DNA of 64,000 nt from Flavipsychrobacter stenotrophus (GCF_002954265.1 NZ_PPSL01000004.1:310001-374000), one strand, 5' to 3'; shown: positions 34,134 through 43,197, numbered from the stretch's first letter. Made by a program: numbers and translations. The notes: a model not told the origin generated them from the sequence alone.

Positions 34134-34165
34134 AAAAGGTGTGTCTGAAAAGACACACCTTTTTG
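34134..34165 (+). terminator. Rho-independent terminator of the gldKLMN operon
   Basis: A 13-bp stem (AAAAGGTGTGTCT / AGACACACCTTTT) with a GAAA tetraloop and trailing T residues, 18 bases after the gldN stop. Confidence 0.92.
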
Positions 34166-34274
34166 TTTTGGCGTAATAGTTGCTTGCAACTACAATATCC
34201 ACACAGTGTTATTAAATACTTTTGCCGCTGTTTTTATTAATGTCGATATTGTACCGGTATCTTAAATAATATAG

Positions 34275-35177
34275 ATGAACAAACTACTTATTACTTTTTT
34301 ATTGCTGGTGCAAGGAGTTTGCTTACAGGCTCAGTCTACTTTCAAGTGTGGTTGGACAACCTACAAAACAGCAATGATCGTTCATGAATTTACTTACAGT
34401 TACACCTATTCAGATAGTTTCAGACTATACCTTGCAGATAGCACAAAAACGTTTATAGCACCAGACAGTGCCGCAACATTGACAATTTCTTACCCATTCA
34501 GAGATAATAATAAATACCAGACTGCTAACTATTATAACGCTAAAAAGAAGCTGGTAAAGACTGAAGAGTATAAGGACAACCTTGTACAGGTGATGAAGGA
34601 GTATAAGTACGACGATAAGAACAGGAAGACTTATCAGTACGAAGACAATAGGTTGAACAGTAATAATTTTAAGAAGACGTATGACTACTCAACCGATAAA
34701 AATGGCGATTTCATAGTTAGTGAGGTTTCTTATTTCAATGGCAGGGTAGAGTTTTATACAAAGACATACTATGATAAGAACAATGTGCGCTACAAGGAAA
34801 TAAGGCTAAATGACAATAATAAGGACGTGGTGCACGTTGAGAATTTTTACTATAATGCTGCCGGTAAGCTGAAAGAACGTACCGTATTCTTTCCGGAGTT
34901 TAAGGTGACCAAAAAATTTCAGGAGCCGGGTGGAGATGCGCCAGTAAAGTGTTTCAGATCGCAGGTGATAAATATCCCCGAAAAACCATCGCTCAGTACC
35001 AAGATATCTTACCTGAAAAAGCTGCTATACAAAAACAATGGTGCTTTGCTGGACCAGGATTGTCATGAATTTGAATACAGATTTTTCTCATCGGATTGTG
35101 AAGTGATCATTGGTACTACCAAGGTAAACAACATAAAGCAGGTTATCTTCCGCTATAAGGAGCGGGTTAATGGATAA
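34275..35177 (+). CDS. Secreted hypothetical protein with YD-like segments
   Basis: A 300-residue protein with signal peptide MNKLLITFLLLVQGVCLQAQ. The middle part contains tyrosine- and aspartate-rich strands (YKYDDKNRKTYQYEDN, TYDYSTDKNGDFIV-like, YYDKNNVRYKEI, FYYNAAGKLKERTVF) that resemble YD/RHS-type beta repeats or LolA-like sheets, but no family can be named. It follows the gld operon terminator, so it is a separate unit. Probably periplasmic or surface-located. Confidence 0.6.
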   Translation: MNKLLITFLLLVQGVCLQAQSTFKCGWTTYKTAMIVHEFTYSYTYSDSFRLYLADSTKTFIAPDSAATLTISYPFRDNNKYQTANYYNAKKKLVKTEEYKDNLVQVMKEYKYDDKNRKTYQYEDNRLNSNNFKKTYDYSTDKNGDFIVSEVSYFNGRVEFYTKTYYDKNNVRYKEIRLNDNNKDVVHVENFYYNAAGKLKERTVFFPEFKVTKKFQEPGGDAPVKCFRSQVINIPEKPSLSTKISYLKKLLYKNNGALLDQDCHEFEYRFFSSDCEVIIGTTKVNNIKQVIFRYKERVNG

Positions 35178-35291
35178 TTGATAGGCTACTTTCATTTCTA
35201 TACGCTCAGTTTTTTGATTTATTGCTAACACTTTAATCAGTAACTTGCATCATCATTTTGATACGGGTTATTACATAATATTATTTTCTTC

Positions 35292-36278
35292 ATGTTAAAG
35301 GTAGGAGTACTAGGTGCCGGTCATTTAGGTAAGATACACATCCAGCAATGGCAGGAAATAGAAGGTGTGGAATTGGTAGGATTTTATGATCCAAGTGATG
35401 TACAGGCAGCTTCAACAATATCTCAGTATCAGGTGCCAAGGTACACCGATCTTGATGCGTTAATAGCTGCTGTGGATGCGATAGACATTGTTGCCCCAAC
35501 TACCTCTCATTACGAATTGGCTAAGCGCTGCCTGCTATCGGGAAAGCATCTTTTTATAGAAAAGCCGCTGGCTCACAACCTTGAGGAAGGTAAGGAGCTG
35601 GTAAAGCTGGTGAAAGAAGCTAACGTAAAATGCCAGATCGGCCATGTTGAAAGGTATAACCCGGCTTTCCTTGCATTGGGTGACATAAACGTGCAGCCCA
35701 TGTTTATAGAGGCACATAGGCTGGCACAATTCAATCCACGTGGTACTGACGTTTCGGTGATCTTTGATCTGATGATCCATGATATTGATATTGTTCTTTG
35801 TCTGGTAAAATCGCCCGTGAAGCGCATATCGGCAAGTGGCGTATCAGTATTAAGTGAAAATGCAGATATTGCTAATGCCCGCATAGAGTTTGATAACGGC
35901 TGTGTTGCCAATTTGACGAGTAGCAGAATATCATTGAAGAAAATGCGTAAGGTGCGCCTTTTCCAGCGCGATGCCTATATTGGTATCGACTTCCTGGAGA
36001 AAAAGACAGAGATCATAAGGCTGAAAGATACAGATGTGCCGGAGGGGATGATGGATTTCCCTATTGAGGTAGGAAATGGTGAAAAGAAGATCATATCGGT
36101 GCAGATGCCTGAAGTGAGTAACCTGAACGCAATAAGAACCGAGTTGGAGGAATTTGCGTCTGCCATTGTTAATAACAAACCTGTGCGTGTTTCTGTGCTC
36201 GACGGTTATCATGCAATGGATGTTGCGCACCAGATCTTGAAAAAAATGAGTTTACACAATGAAATGCACAATGTTTAG
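35292..36278 (+). CDS. Gfo/Idh/MocA-family NAD(P)-dependent oxidoreductase
   Basis: A 328-residue sugar dehydrogenase-type enzyme. The N-terminal Rossmann fold has VGVLGAGHLGKIHIQQW, and the family Glu-Lys-Pro motif is in LFIEKPLAHNLEEG; CQIGHVERYNPAF and LMIHDIDIVL (the HDID active-site region) complete the fold. Such enzymes oxidise or epimerise sugars, often nucleotide sugars. It is followed by two lipoprotein genes and a polyprenyl glycosylphosphotransferase on the same strand with short gaps, so a role in making an exopolysaccharide sugar is the simplest inference. Confidence 0.88.
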   Translation: MLKVGVLGAGHLGKIHIQQWQEIEGVELVGFYDPSDVQAASTISQYQVPRYTDLDALIAAVDAIDIVAPTTSHYELAKRCLLSGKHLFIEKPLAHNLEEGKELVKLVKEANVKCQIGHVERYNPAFLALGDINVQPMFIEAHRLAQFNPRGTDVSVIFDLMIHDIDIVLCLVKSPVKRISASGVSVLSENADIANARIEFDNGCVANLTSSRISLKKMRKVRLFQRDAYIGIDFLEKKTEIIRLKDTDVPEGMMDFPIEVGNGEKKIISVQMPEVSNLNAIRTELEEFASAIVNNKPVRVSVLDGYHAMDVAHQILKKMSLHNEMHNV

Positions 36279-36313
36279 CGCTATACTGCGTTATACTGAG
36301 TGAAGTAAAAATT

Positions 36314-37168
36314 ATGACAGGTATTTACACTACATCAAGATATTTATTACTGATAGTTATATTAGGTTTAGCAGGGGCAAGTTGTACTAAAAAGGATGCA
36401 AGTCTTATACCTACTTACGTGCATATTGACTCATTTGCATTCAATCCGGTAGCGTCATTGCCTGCGGATGTTGCCAATACCCACCAGATCAATTCAGTAT
36501 GGGCTTTTTATAACAATAGCCCTATTGGCGTTTTCGATCTTCCTGCTAATATACCGGTGATTACCAATGGCAATGGTAAACTCACATTGAGGCCAGGCAT
36601 ATCTGTATCAGGGTTGAATAATTTTCTGGCAACTTATCCTTTTTATACAAGCGATACAAGTACTTTGATTCCACAGCCCGGCAAAACGTTGACTTACTTG
36701 CCCAAGACGTCTTATTATACTTCAACCAAGTTCAGTTTTATTTCAAAATTTGAGCCGTCAACCGGTACTCGTTTTAAGTTGGTTAGTGGCTCAGTTCCAA
36801 TGACTATCAATAGCGATAAAAATGGAGTTATAACGCTTACTGCACCTAACGATACATTGTCTGAAGATAGCTCATACACGCAGTTTGCTATACCTCTTAA
36901 TAAGGATGCCTATATAGAGTTTGACTATAAATGCACTGTTCCTTTCGCTGTAGGGTTGAGGGCTAATCTGGCATCTATTTTTACAATTTATTATATGGCC
37001 GGTATATACCCGAGCGATCATTGGCAGAAGTTCTACTTATCGGTAAAAGACTTTGAGGCACAATACCAGGCTACCAATTACAGCTTTTACATAAAGACAG
37101 CTTTACCAGCCGGAGAAACAACGGGGACGGTAATGATTGACAACATTCAATTGGTATATTTCGATTAG
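36314..37168 (+). CDS. Lipoprotein, first of a tandem paralogous pair next to the sugar transferase
   Basis: A 284-residue lipoprotein (MTGIYTTSRYLLLIVILGLA, lipobox AGASC near residue 24). After IPTYVHIDSFAF comes a domain with INSVWAFYNNSPIGVFDLPA, IPVITNGNGKLTLRPGIS and LATYPFY. A C-terminal jelly-roll-like domain follows, with IEFDYKCTVPFAVGL, HWQKFYLSVKDFEAQY and the ending MIDNIQLVYFD. I recognise this architecture from Bacteroidota lipoproteins beside polysaccharide genes; no function is established. The next gene is a close paralog. A surface or periplasmic glycan-binding role is inference. Confidence 0.75.
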   Translation: MTGIYTTSRYLLLIVILGLAGASCTKKDASLIPTYVHIDSFAFNPVASLPADVANTHQINSVWAFYNNSPIGVFDLPANIPVITNGNGKLTLRPGISVSGLNNFLATYPFYTSDTSTLIPQPGKTLTYLPKTSYYTSTKFSFISKFEPSTGTRFKLVSGSVPMTINSDKNGVITLTAPNDTLSEDSSYTQFAIPLNKDAYIEFDYKCTVPFAVGLRANLASIFTIYYMAGIYPSDHWQKFYLSVKDFEAQYQATNYSFYIKTALPAGETTGTVMIDNIQLVYFD

Positions 37169-37247
37169 GTGTTGGTGAATTGTATTTGTACAAATACCGT
37201 ACAATGTTTACGATAATATTGCGTTATTAGGGAGTGAAGTAAAAAAT

Positions 37248-38096
37248 ATGACAGGGATCTATACCAGATTAATATACTTATTGCTTTGTTTTGTACCGGG
37301 TTTCGCCGTTATGAGCTGCAATGCAAGTAAGGATAAAGGGTCGATACCTACTTATGTACATGTAGATTCATTTAAATTCAGTGCTCTTCCTCCATCATTG
37401 AAGCATATTGCAACATCTCATCAAATAAACTCCGTATGGGCATATTATAATAACAGCCCTATTGGCGTCTTTGATCTTCCTGCAGATATTCCGGTTTTGG
37501 CTAATGGTACAGGAATACTGACACTTAGACCTGGTGTGTCGGTTTCTGGTCTGAATAATTTTCTTGCTACTTACCCCTTTTACCTGAGTGATACCAGCTC
37601 TCTAATTAGTCAACCTGGTAAGACCATACATTATAGTCCTACGACTACCTGCTATCCGTCGAGCAGGTGTACTGTAATTGCCAATTTTGATTCTGATCTG
37701 GTAACACCTTTTAAGGTGGATGCAGGTACAAAAATTGAGCGCGTGGGTGGAACAGGAAGTGTTACATTAAACGCGAAAGATTCGTTGTCTGAGATAGGAT
37801 CAATAGCTCAGTTTGCAATTCCACTTGGTAAAGACGCATACATTGAATTTGATTATAAGTGCACGATTCCATTTTCGGTGGGATTGAAAGCCAGCCTAGG
37901 AACGCTCTACACAAAATATTACCTAGCCGGCATATACCCGAGCGATCATTGGCAGAAATTCTACTTATCGGTAAAAGACTTTGAAGCGCAATATCAGGCC
38001 ACAGGCTACAATTTTTATATAAAGACTGAACTCCCCGCAGGACAGTCTTCAGGCACAGTATTAATAGACAACATTCAATTGGTATATTTCGATTAA
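37248..38096 (+). CDS. Lipoprotein, second of a tandem paralogous pair
   Basis: A 282-residue paralog of the preceding lipoprotein, with lipobox VMSC (near residue 24) and the same architecture: IPTYVHVDSFKF, INSVWAYYNNSPIGVFDLPA, VSVSGLNNFLATYPFY. The C-terminal jelly-roll-like domain is nearly identical (SDHWQKFYLSVKDFEAQYQA, then a near-identical closing segment ending in DNIQLVYFD). The middle third (about residues 135-185) differs most. The bases around the start (GAGTGAAGTAAAAA before ATGACAGG) are also shared, so the duplication includes the translation start region. It lies only 3 bases before the glycosylphosphotransferase gene. Confidence 0.75.
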   Translation: MTGIYTRLIYLLLCFVPGFAVMSCNASKDKGSIPTYVHVDSFKFSALPPSLKHIATSHQINSVWAYYNNSPIGVFDLPADIPVLANGTGILTLRPGVSVSGLNNFLATYPFYLSDTSSLISQPGKTIHYSPTTTCYPSSRCTVIANFDSDLVTPFKVDAGTKIERVGGTGSVTLNAKDSLSEIGSIAQFAIPLGKDAYIEFDYKCTIPFSVGLKASLGTLYTKYYLAGIYPSDHWQKFYLSVKDFEAQYQATGYNFYIKTELPAGQSSGTVLIDNIQLVYFD

Positions 38097-38099
38097 CCC

Positions 38100-39524
38100 A
38101 TGCAGTTAAGCCCTGTTAAAAAGAACGCTATAAGGCAGTTGATACTGCTGGATTATGCTGCCTCGGCGCTGGCATGGTTTACCTTTTGGGTATACCGTCA
38201 GAATCTGTTGCTGAAGATCGATTATGTAGAAACATTAAAGATCTTCTTATTCAGAGACGTTCTTAACACGCTTGTAATAATACCTATAGGTTGGTTTATT
38301 CTCTACCTGCTTTCAGGTACTTATTTCGACCTGTATAGAAAGTCGAGACTTAATGAGATCAACCGTACGCTTATATCTTGCATACTGGGCTGCACACTTG
38401 TTTCCGTTATAGTGTTTGCAGATGATAAGGGCGATTATTCCTACTTCACCAATGCCATAGGTCATTATCTGCTGATACAAACAGTAATTACGCTGGTGTT
38501 CAGGTTGTTTATTCTCTACAGAGTAAAGGCCAACCTCGTAAAGGGCAAAGTTGGATTTAATACTTTGATCATTGGCGGTAATCAACAAGCCATCAATATT
38601 TACAAACAGGTATTAGAGAATCCCAAAGTTTTGGGTAATATTTTCCTTGGCTTTATTTATTCAAATAAAGAAGCCAGCAATGGCATGAGCAAGTTTCTGC
38701 CGCAGTTGGGGCATTTGTCTGAGCTGGAAAGCATAATAGATAAACATGAGATAGAAGAGGTAATAGTAGCCGTCGACTCTTCAGAACATCACCTGCTGGA
38801 GAATATACTCACCCGCCTATGTTACAGGCCAGTTGTAGTAAAGGTCCTGCCTGATTATTATGATATATTGAGTGGATCGGTAAAGACCAGTAACGTATAT
38901 GATGCGGTACTGATACACATTCACCCCGACCTTATGCCCGATTGGCAGCGTGTTTGCAAGCGGGTAATAGATATTATTATTTCAAGTTCCGCACTCATAG
39001 CATTATCTCCTTTCCTGATATTTACTGCTATTATGGTGCTGCTCTCATCTAAGGGGCCAATCATTTACAAGCAGCAACGCATAGGTCTGTTTGGCCGTCC
39101 CTTCTATATTCTTAAGTTCAGATCAATGTTTGTTGATGCGGAGAGCGGTGGTCCTGCATTATCCAGCAAGACTGATAGTCGGATTACCAAGTGGGGTAGA
39201 TTCATGCGTAAATGGCGCATAGATGAGCTGCCACAATTCTTCAACATTGTGAAGGGGGATATGTCGCTGGTTGGCCCAAGGCCAGAACGCAAGCATTACA
39301 TAGATATTATCAGCCAGGCACATGCTCACTACAAGTATTTGCATAAAGTAAAGCCGGGACTTACTTCATGGGGTATGGTGCAATTCGGCTATGCCGAAAA
39401 TGTGGATGAAATGATAGATCGTATGCGTTACGACCTGCTCTATATTGAGAATTGCTCCCTGGCACTCGATATCAAGATCATCCTCTACACCTTTATTGTT
39501 ATCTTCCAGGGTAGGGGCAAGTAG
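38100..39524 (+). CDS. Polyprenyl glycosylphosphotransferase (WbaP/WcaJ type)
   Basis: A 474-residue inner-membrane enzyme that transfers a sugar-1-phosphate onto undecaprenyl phosphate, the first step of an exopolysaccharide or capsule unit. Four N-terminal membrane helices (within about 10-150) precede a CoA-binding-like Rossmann domain (about 150-270, NTLIIGGNQQAINIY). The C-terminal catalytic domain (about 275-474) has the membrane-re-entrant helix DIIISSSALIALSPF, YKQQRIGLFGRPFYILKFRS, MRKWRIDELPQFFNI and the signature VGPRPERKHYI. It follows the second lipoprotein gene by 3 bases, so they are likely one transcript. No flippase or polymerase gene is in the window. Confidence 0.92.
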   Translation: MQLSPVKKNAIRQLILLDYAASALAWFTFWVYRQNLLLKIDYVETLKIFLFRDVLNTLVIIPIGWFILYLLSGTYFDLYRKSRLNEINRTLISCILGCTLVSVIVFADDKGDYSYFTNAIGHYLLIQTVITLVFRLFILYRVKANLVKGKVGFNTLIIGGNQQAINIYKQVLENPKVLGNIFLGFIYSNKEASNGMSKFLPQLGHLSELESIIDKHEIEEVIVAVDSSEHHLLENILTRLCYRPVVVKVLPDYYDILSGSVKTSNVYDAVLIHIHPDLMPDWQRVCKRVIDIIISSSALIALSPFLIFTAIMVLLSSKGPIIYKQQRIGLFGRPFYILKFRSMFVDAESGGPALSSKTDSRITKWGRFMRKWRIDELPQFFNIVKGDMSLVGPRPERKHYIDIISQAHAHYKYLHKVKPGLTSWGMVQFGYAENVDEMIDRMRYDLLYIENCSLALDIKIILYTFIVIFQGRGK

Positions 39525-39598
39525 TTTCACTTCTTTATTGTCCTCGTTTTCAACCTTCAATTGTTATTGTAAAAAATAATATTGCTCTTTTCTTTAAG

Positions 39599-39616
39599 TA
39601 AGCGAACGTTCACTTA
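39599..39616. promoter_or_regulatory. Probable TetR operator overlapping the promoter
   Basis: An 18-base inverted repeat, TAAGCGAAC / GTTCACTTA, with 8 of 9 pairs matching. Its right end overlaps the -7 box at 39615-39622 and it lies 26 bases upstream of the TetR-family gene, the usual place for autorepression. Confidence 0.7.
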
Positions 39617-39622
39617 TCTTTG
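39615..39622 (+). promoter_or_regulatory. Bacteroidota -7 box (TATCTTTG) of the tetR-MFS operon
   Basis: TATCTTTG matches TAnnTTTG and lies 19 bases before the ATG at 39642. Two bases of it belong to the palindrome at 39599-39616. Confidence 0.6.
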
Positions 39623-39641
39623 TTCGAGCTAAATTATTTGG

Positions 39642-40238
39642 ATGAGGGTAAGGAACGAGGAAAAGGTACAGTTAGTAAAGCAAAAGGCCATGGAAATGGT
39701 AGTTTCCGATGGCTTTGAAGGCTTCAGTGTCAATAAACTGGCTCGTGCCTGCGGTATATCTGTTGCTACCTTATACATCTATTACAAAGACAAAGACGAT
39801 CTGATCACAGAAATAGCTTTGGAAGAAGCCAAAAGAATGGGAGAGATTACCTTAGGGGATTTTGATCCTGAGTTGTCTTTTGCAGAGGGCTTGCGTAAAC
39901 AATGGGAGAACAGATCGAGGTATATACTTGAAAACCCTGTTGCAAGTGCTTTTTTTGAACAGTTGCGTACTTCTACCTACCAGGATAAAGTGATGGAGTG
40001 TATTATCTGTGATTTTAAGGCTAAGATGGGTACGTTTATGCAGAAGGCTATAAAGAATAAAGAAGTAGATGCCATGCCCCTTGAAGTATATTGGTCAGTG
40101 GCATATGCACCTCTTTATTCACTGTTAAGATTTCATCATGAAGGCCGTAGTCTGGGTGGAAAACCTTTTGTGCTGAACGAGGATATTATGTGGCGCACCT
40201 TCGATCTTGTGGTAAAAGCACTTACGCCATCTAAATGA
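39642..40238 (+). CDS. TetR/AcrR-family transcriptional regulator
   Basis: A 198-residue regulator. The N-terminal helix-turn-helix (about residues 10-57) has MVVSDGFEGFSVNKLARACG, ISVATLYIYYKDKDDLI, typical of TetR DNA-binding domains. The C-terminal part is a helical ligand-binding domain (about 70-198) with no assignable ligand. A palindrome overlapping its promoter suggests it represses itself and the two genes behind it. Order: regulator, 36-base gap, small protein, 78-base gap, MFS transporter. Confidence 0.9.
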   Translation: MRVRNEEKVQLVKQKAMEMVVSDGFEGFSVNKLARACGISVATLYIYYKDKDDLITEIALEEAKRMGEITLGDFDPELSFAEGLRKQWENRSRYILENPVASAFFEQLRTSTYQDKVMECIICDFKAKMGTFMQKAIKNKEVDAMPLEVYWSVAYAPLYSLLRFHHEGRSLGGKPFVLNEDIMWRTFDLVVKALTPSK

Positions 40239-40274
40239 ACCTATCTATTACATTACTATTAAAACACACTAACC

Positions 40275-40499
40275 ATGAACACAGAAAACATACTTCTATT
40301 CAAGTCCAATATAAAAACAGCCTCCGACAAATTTGCTGTGGAGCGAATTCTCGATATTCATCCGCACATAGAGCAGTGGACGGTAGACCAGCAGGACGAG
40401 GATTGTATCCTCAGGGTTATCTCACCAAGGCTTACCCACAATCATGTAATTGATATGGTAAGAGGTTGCGGCTATCATTGCGAAGAGCTGAAAGACTAA
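40275..40499 (+). CDS. Small ferredoxin-like-fold protein between tetR and MFS genes
   Basis: A 74-residue protein with the layout of a beta-alpha-beta-beta-alpha-beta domain: ILLFKSNIKTASDKFAVERI, HIEQWTVDQQDEDCILRVIS, THNHVIDMVRGCGYHCEEL. This resembles heavy-metal-associated domains in fold but lacks their CxxC site. I recall similar 70-residue Bacteroidota proteins of unknown function. It lies inside the regulator-transporter unit, so it may work with that system. ATG at 40275. Confidence 0.7.
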   Translation: MNTENILLFKSNIKTASDKFAVERILDIHPHIEQWTVDQQDEDCILRVISPRLTHNHVIDMVRGCGYHCEELKD

Positions 40500-40532
40500 C
40501 ATATACTATTCTCCTGATTATTTAATGAACAT

Positions 40533-40560
40533 AGCGGCACCCGTTATGAAATGGGCCGCT
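40533..40560 (+). promoter_or_regulatory. Hairpin in the leader of the MFS gene
   Basis: AGCGGC(A)CC pairs with GGGCCGCT (8 pairs, one bulged A) around an AT-rich loop. It lies between the small protein and the transporter and covers the upstream in-frame ATG at 40551, favouring ATG 40578 as the start. Confidence 0.4.
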
Positions 40561-40577
40561 ATTTAATATCACAAAAA

Positions 40578-41822
40578 ATGAAACAAAACACAGAAAAAAT
40601 ACCATTTTCAGCCTATCAGAAGTTCGTCATTTTTATATTGGCGGTTACTCAATTTACCGTGATACTAGACTTTATGGTCATGTCGCCAATGGGTGACCTT
40701 ATGATGAAGGCACTGAACCTTAAAACTTCACAGTTTGGTTTCGCAGTATCGGCTTATGCATTTAGTGCAGGTGTATCAGGTTTGCTCACAGCAGGCTTTG
40801 CCGATAAGTATGACAGGAAAAAATTGCTGCTCTTTTTCTATACCGGTTTTATACTCGGTACTATTTTTTGCGGGTTAGCCGATTCATACGAATTGCTGAT
40901 AGCCGCGCGCATTATTACCGGGCTTTTCGGCGGGGTTATTGGCTCAGTATCTATGGCAATAATGGCAGACCTGTTCGATATACATCACAGAGGTAGGGTA
41001 ATGGGTTTTATACAAATGGGGTTTGGCGCCAGCCAGGTATTGGGTGTGCCTATAAGTCTCTACATTGCCAACTATTGGGGATGGCACCTGCCATTTATAA
41101 TGGTTGCCGGGTTGGCAGCTCTGGTACTGGTGCTTATAGTAGTGAAGCTGCAACCGGTAACAAAACACCTGGAGGTGAAGAACGATAAGAATGTATTTCT
41201 GCACCTGTGGCACACCCTTGCCGACAGGAATTACCGTATAGGGTTTCTTTCCACCGCTTTGTTGTCGATAGGGGGCTTTATGATGATGCCATTTGGCAGC
41301 GCGTTTGCGGTAAATAATCTGCATATACCACAAGACAAATTGTTCATATTGTTTATGATGTCGGGTGTAAGTTCACTTGTAATTATGCCGCTGATTGGTA
41401 AATTCAGTGACAAAGTCGACAAGTTTATATTGTTTGCCATAGCATCTTCATGGATGGCAGTGATGGTGGTGATCTACACCAACTTGTCTGTAACGCCGCT
41501 GTGGCTGGTAATCATCTTCAACGTACTTATGATGATGGGCATAATGAGCCGTATGATACCTTCGAGCGCACTTACCACTTCACTGCCCGAAATGAAAGAC
41601 AGGGGCGCATTCATGAGTATCAACTCATCTCTGCAGCAGATAGCAGGTGGTATAGCCGCAGCATTTGCCGGAATGGTAGTAGTACAAAAGACCAAGACAT
41701 CGCCACTAGAGCATTACAATACACTGGGTTACATAATAGTGGGTGTAAGCGTACTGAGCATATTAATGATTTACAGGGTAAGTGTGATCGTAAAGAATAA
41801 GCTGAAAGAGAAGGTAGTGTAA
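40578..41822 (+). CDS. Major facilitator superfamily transporter
   Basis: A 414-residue inner-membrane transporter with about 12 helices. The N-terminal half has the drug/H+ antiporter features FTVILDFMVMSPMGDLMM and GFADKYDRKKLLLFFY (motif A loop between helices 2 and 3), and AARIITGLFGGVIGS. It most resembles arabinose-efflux/DHA1-type exporters. The regulator upstream suggests induced efflux of a toxic small molecule; the substrate is unknown. The start at 40578 (MKQNTEK) is chosen over ATG 40551, which sits inside a hairpin. A terminator follows. Confidence 0.88.
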   Translation: MKQNTEKIPFSAYQKFVIFILAVTQFTVILDFMVMSPMGDLMMKALNLKTSQFGFAVSAYAFSAGVSGLLTAGFADKYDRKKLLLFFYTGFILGTIFCGLADSYELLIAARIITGLFGGVIGSVSMAIMADLFDIHHRGRVMGFIQMGFGASQVLGVPISLYIANYWGWHLPFIMVAGLAALVLVLIVVKLQPVTKHLEVKNDKNVFLHLWHTLADRNYRIGFLSTALLSIGGFMMMPFGSAFAVNNLHIPQDKLFILFMMSGVSSLVIMPLIGKFSDKVDKFILFAIASSWMAVMVVIYTNLSVTPLWLVIIFNVLMMMGIMSRMIPSSALTTSLPEMKDRGAFMSINSSLQQIAGGIAAAFAGMVVVQKTKTSPLEHYNTLGYIIVGVSVLSILMIYRVSVIVKNKLKEKVV

Positions 41823-41845
41823 CCGCTGTAATTAAACTACTTGTT

Positions 41846-41897
41846 TGTCGTTTCCATACACCGTTAATCACCGGAGTTTGGAAACGACATTCTATTT
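41846..41897 (+). terminator. Terminator of the tetR-MFS unit
   Basis: A perfect 11-bp stem TGTCGTTTCCA / TGGAAACGACA around a 22-base loop, followed by TTCTATTTTT, 24 bases past the MFS stop. Confidence 0.7.
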
Positions 41898-41992
41898 TTA
41901 TGAACATAGCGGAAAGGAAGTAGGAGAAGATTATAGTTATGAAAGTGTAGTAAAATAATTGCAGAATTATATCTTTACTGCAAAACCCTCAT

Positions 41993-43123
41993 GTGAAATA
42001 TATTAAAGGTTTCGACACCCTCAGGGCTTTTGCTGTATTGTTTGTAATGATCGAGCACAAGGGTGTTTGGTTTGATGATACTGTACCCAACGGCCGATTT
42101 ATTAAAGAGGTTATTATCCCTGACGGTGGTTTTGGTGTGTTCCTTTTTTTTGTGTTGAGCGGGTTTTTGATAACCGGTATATTGCTCAAAGAAAGGGATG
42201 AACATGAGGTTGGAACCAAGTCGATGGTAGCTAACTTCTTTATGCGGCGTGCCTTACGCATCTTCCCCATCTATTTCCTGCTACTGTTCTTTCTTTATGC
42301 TATCAACTATACTGGTATAAGAGATATTTTCTTCTATCACCTTACTTACACTACTAACATCCTCTGTTACCGCACTAATCAGTGGAATTCATTTTCTCAC
42401 GTATGGACCCTGTGTGTGGAGGAGCAGTTCTATTTATTCTGGCCATGGCTGATCATTTTTGTCAGTAAAAAATATCTCAAATATGTCTTCCTGTTTTCTA
42501 TACTCACTGGCATAGTAAGTACCTGGTATTGCATGGATATAAGGGGCCACATGGGCCCGCTACTGGTCTTTAATTGCTTTGATTCATTTGGTATCGGCGG
42601 TCTGTTGGCTTACTCTCAGATGAATGAAAAGTACCGTGTCCGTTTTCAACAGTGGCTGAAATGGGCCGGAGGCTTTGCGCTGGCCATCTATTTATATTGG
42701 AAGATAGGTGCGTTTATGCGTGTTACCACCCATGGTTTTATTTTCTCAAAGACGATCACCAGCATCTTAGCGGCATGGCTCATAAGCCTTGTGGTCAATG
42801 CCAGGCCGTCATTTTTTAGGCGTCACTTTCTTGAGAACAGGCTCCTTACGTTTGTAGGAAGGATCAGTTATGGTATTTACTTGTATCACTACGTGTACAA
42901 TGCGCTCGTGTATTGCCAGTTGAACGATTTTCTCAGCAAGATAACCACCGGTTTTCCGGCACTTAACTTACTTGTTAACGACTCCCACTTTTTCTATTGG
43001 CTGCATATAGTACTGGTAATTGCGCTCTCTGCATGTTCCTACTACATCATAGAGCGGCCATTCTTAAAGCTAAAGAAATTCTTTGGGAATAATGATGAGG
43101 TTGTAGTTAAGCCATTGGGTTAG
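41993..43123 (+). CDS. Acyltransferase family 3 membrane protein (OafA/NodX-like)
   Basis: A 376-residue integral membrane O-acyltransferase with about 10 helices. It opens with FDTLRAFAVLFVMIEHKG, where the His is the family catalytic residue. It also has FFVLSGFLITGILLKER, RALRIFPIYF and SHVWTLCVEEQFYLFWPW, all diagnostic. Such enzymes acetylate O-antigen, capsule or peptidoglycan sugars. It begins with GTG at 41993; the ATG two bases upstream is followed at once by TGA. It stands alone after the tetR-MFS terminator, near but separate from the polysaccharide genes. Confidence 0.88.
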   Translation: MKYIKGFDTLRAFAVLFVMIEHKGVWFDDTVPNGRFIKEVIIPDGGFGVFLFFVLSGFLITGILLKERDEHEVGTKSMVANFFMRRALRIFPIYFLLLFFLYAINYTGIRDIFFYHLTYTTNILCYRTNQWNSFSHVWTLCVEEQFYLFWPWLIIFVSKKYLKYVFLFSILTGIVSTWYCMDIRGHMGPLLVFNCFDSFGIGGLLAYSQMNEKYRVRFQQWLKWAGGFALAIYLYWKIGAFMRVTTHGFIFSKTITSILAAWLISLVVNARPSFFRRHFLENRLLTFVGRISYGIYLYHYVYNALVYCQLNDFLSKITTGFPALNLLVNDSHFFYWLHIVLVIALSACSYYIIERPFLKLKKFFGNNDEVVVKPLG

Positions 43124-43197
43124 TTTGCAGTTGCGATATTGGATGTTAATTGACTCTCCTTATATCGATTGGAAATTAAAAACATCATTGATTCTAA

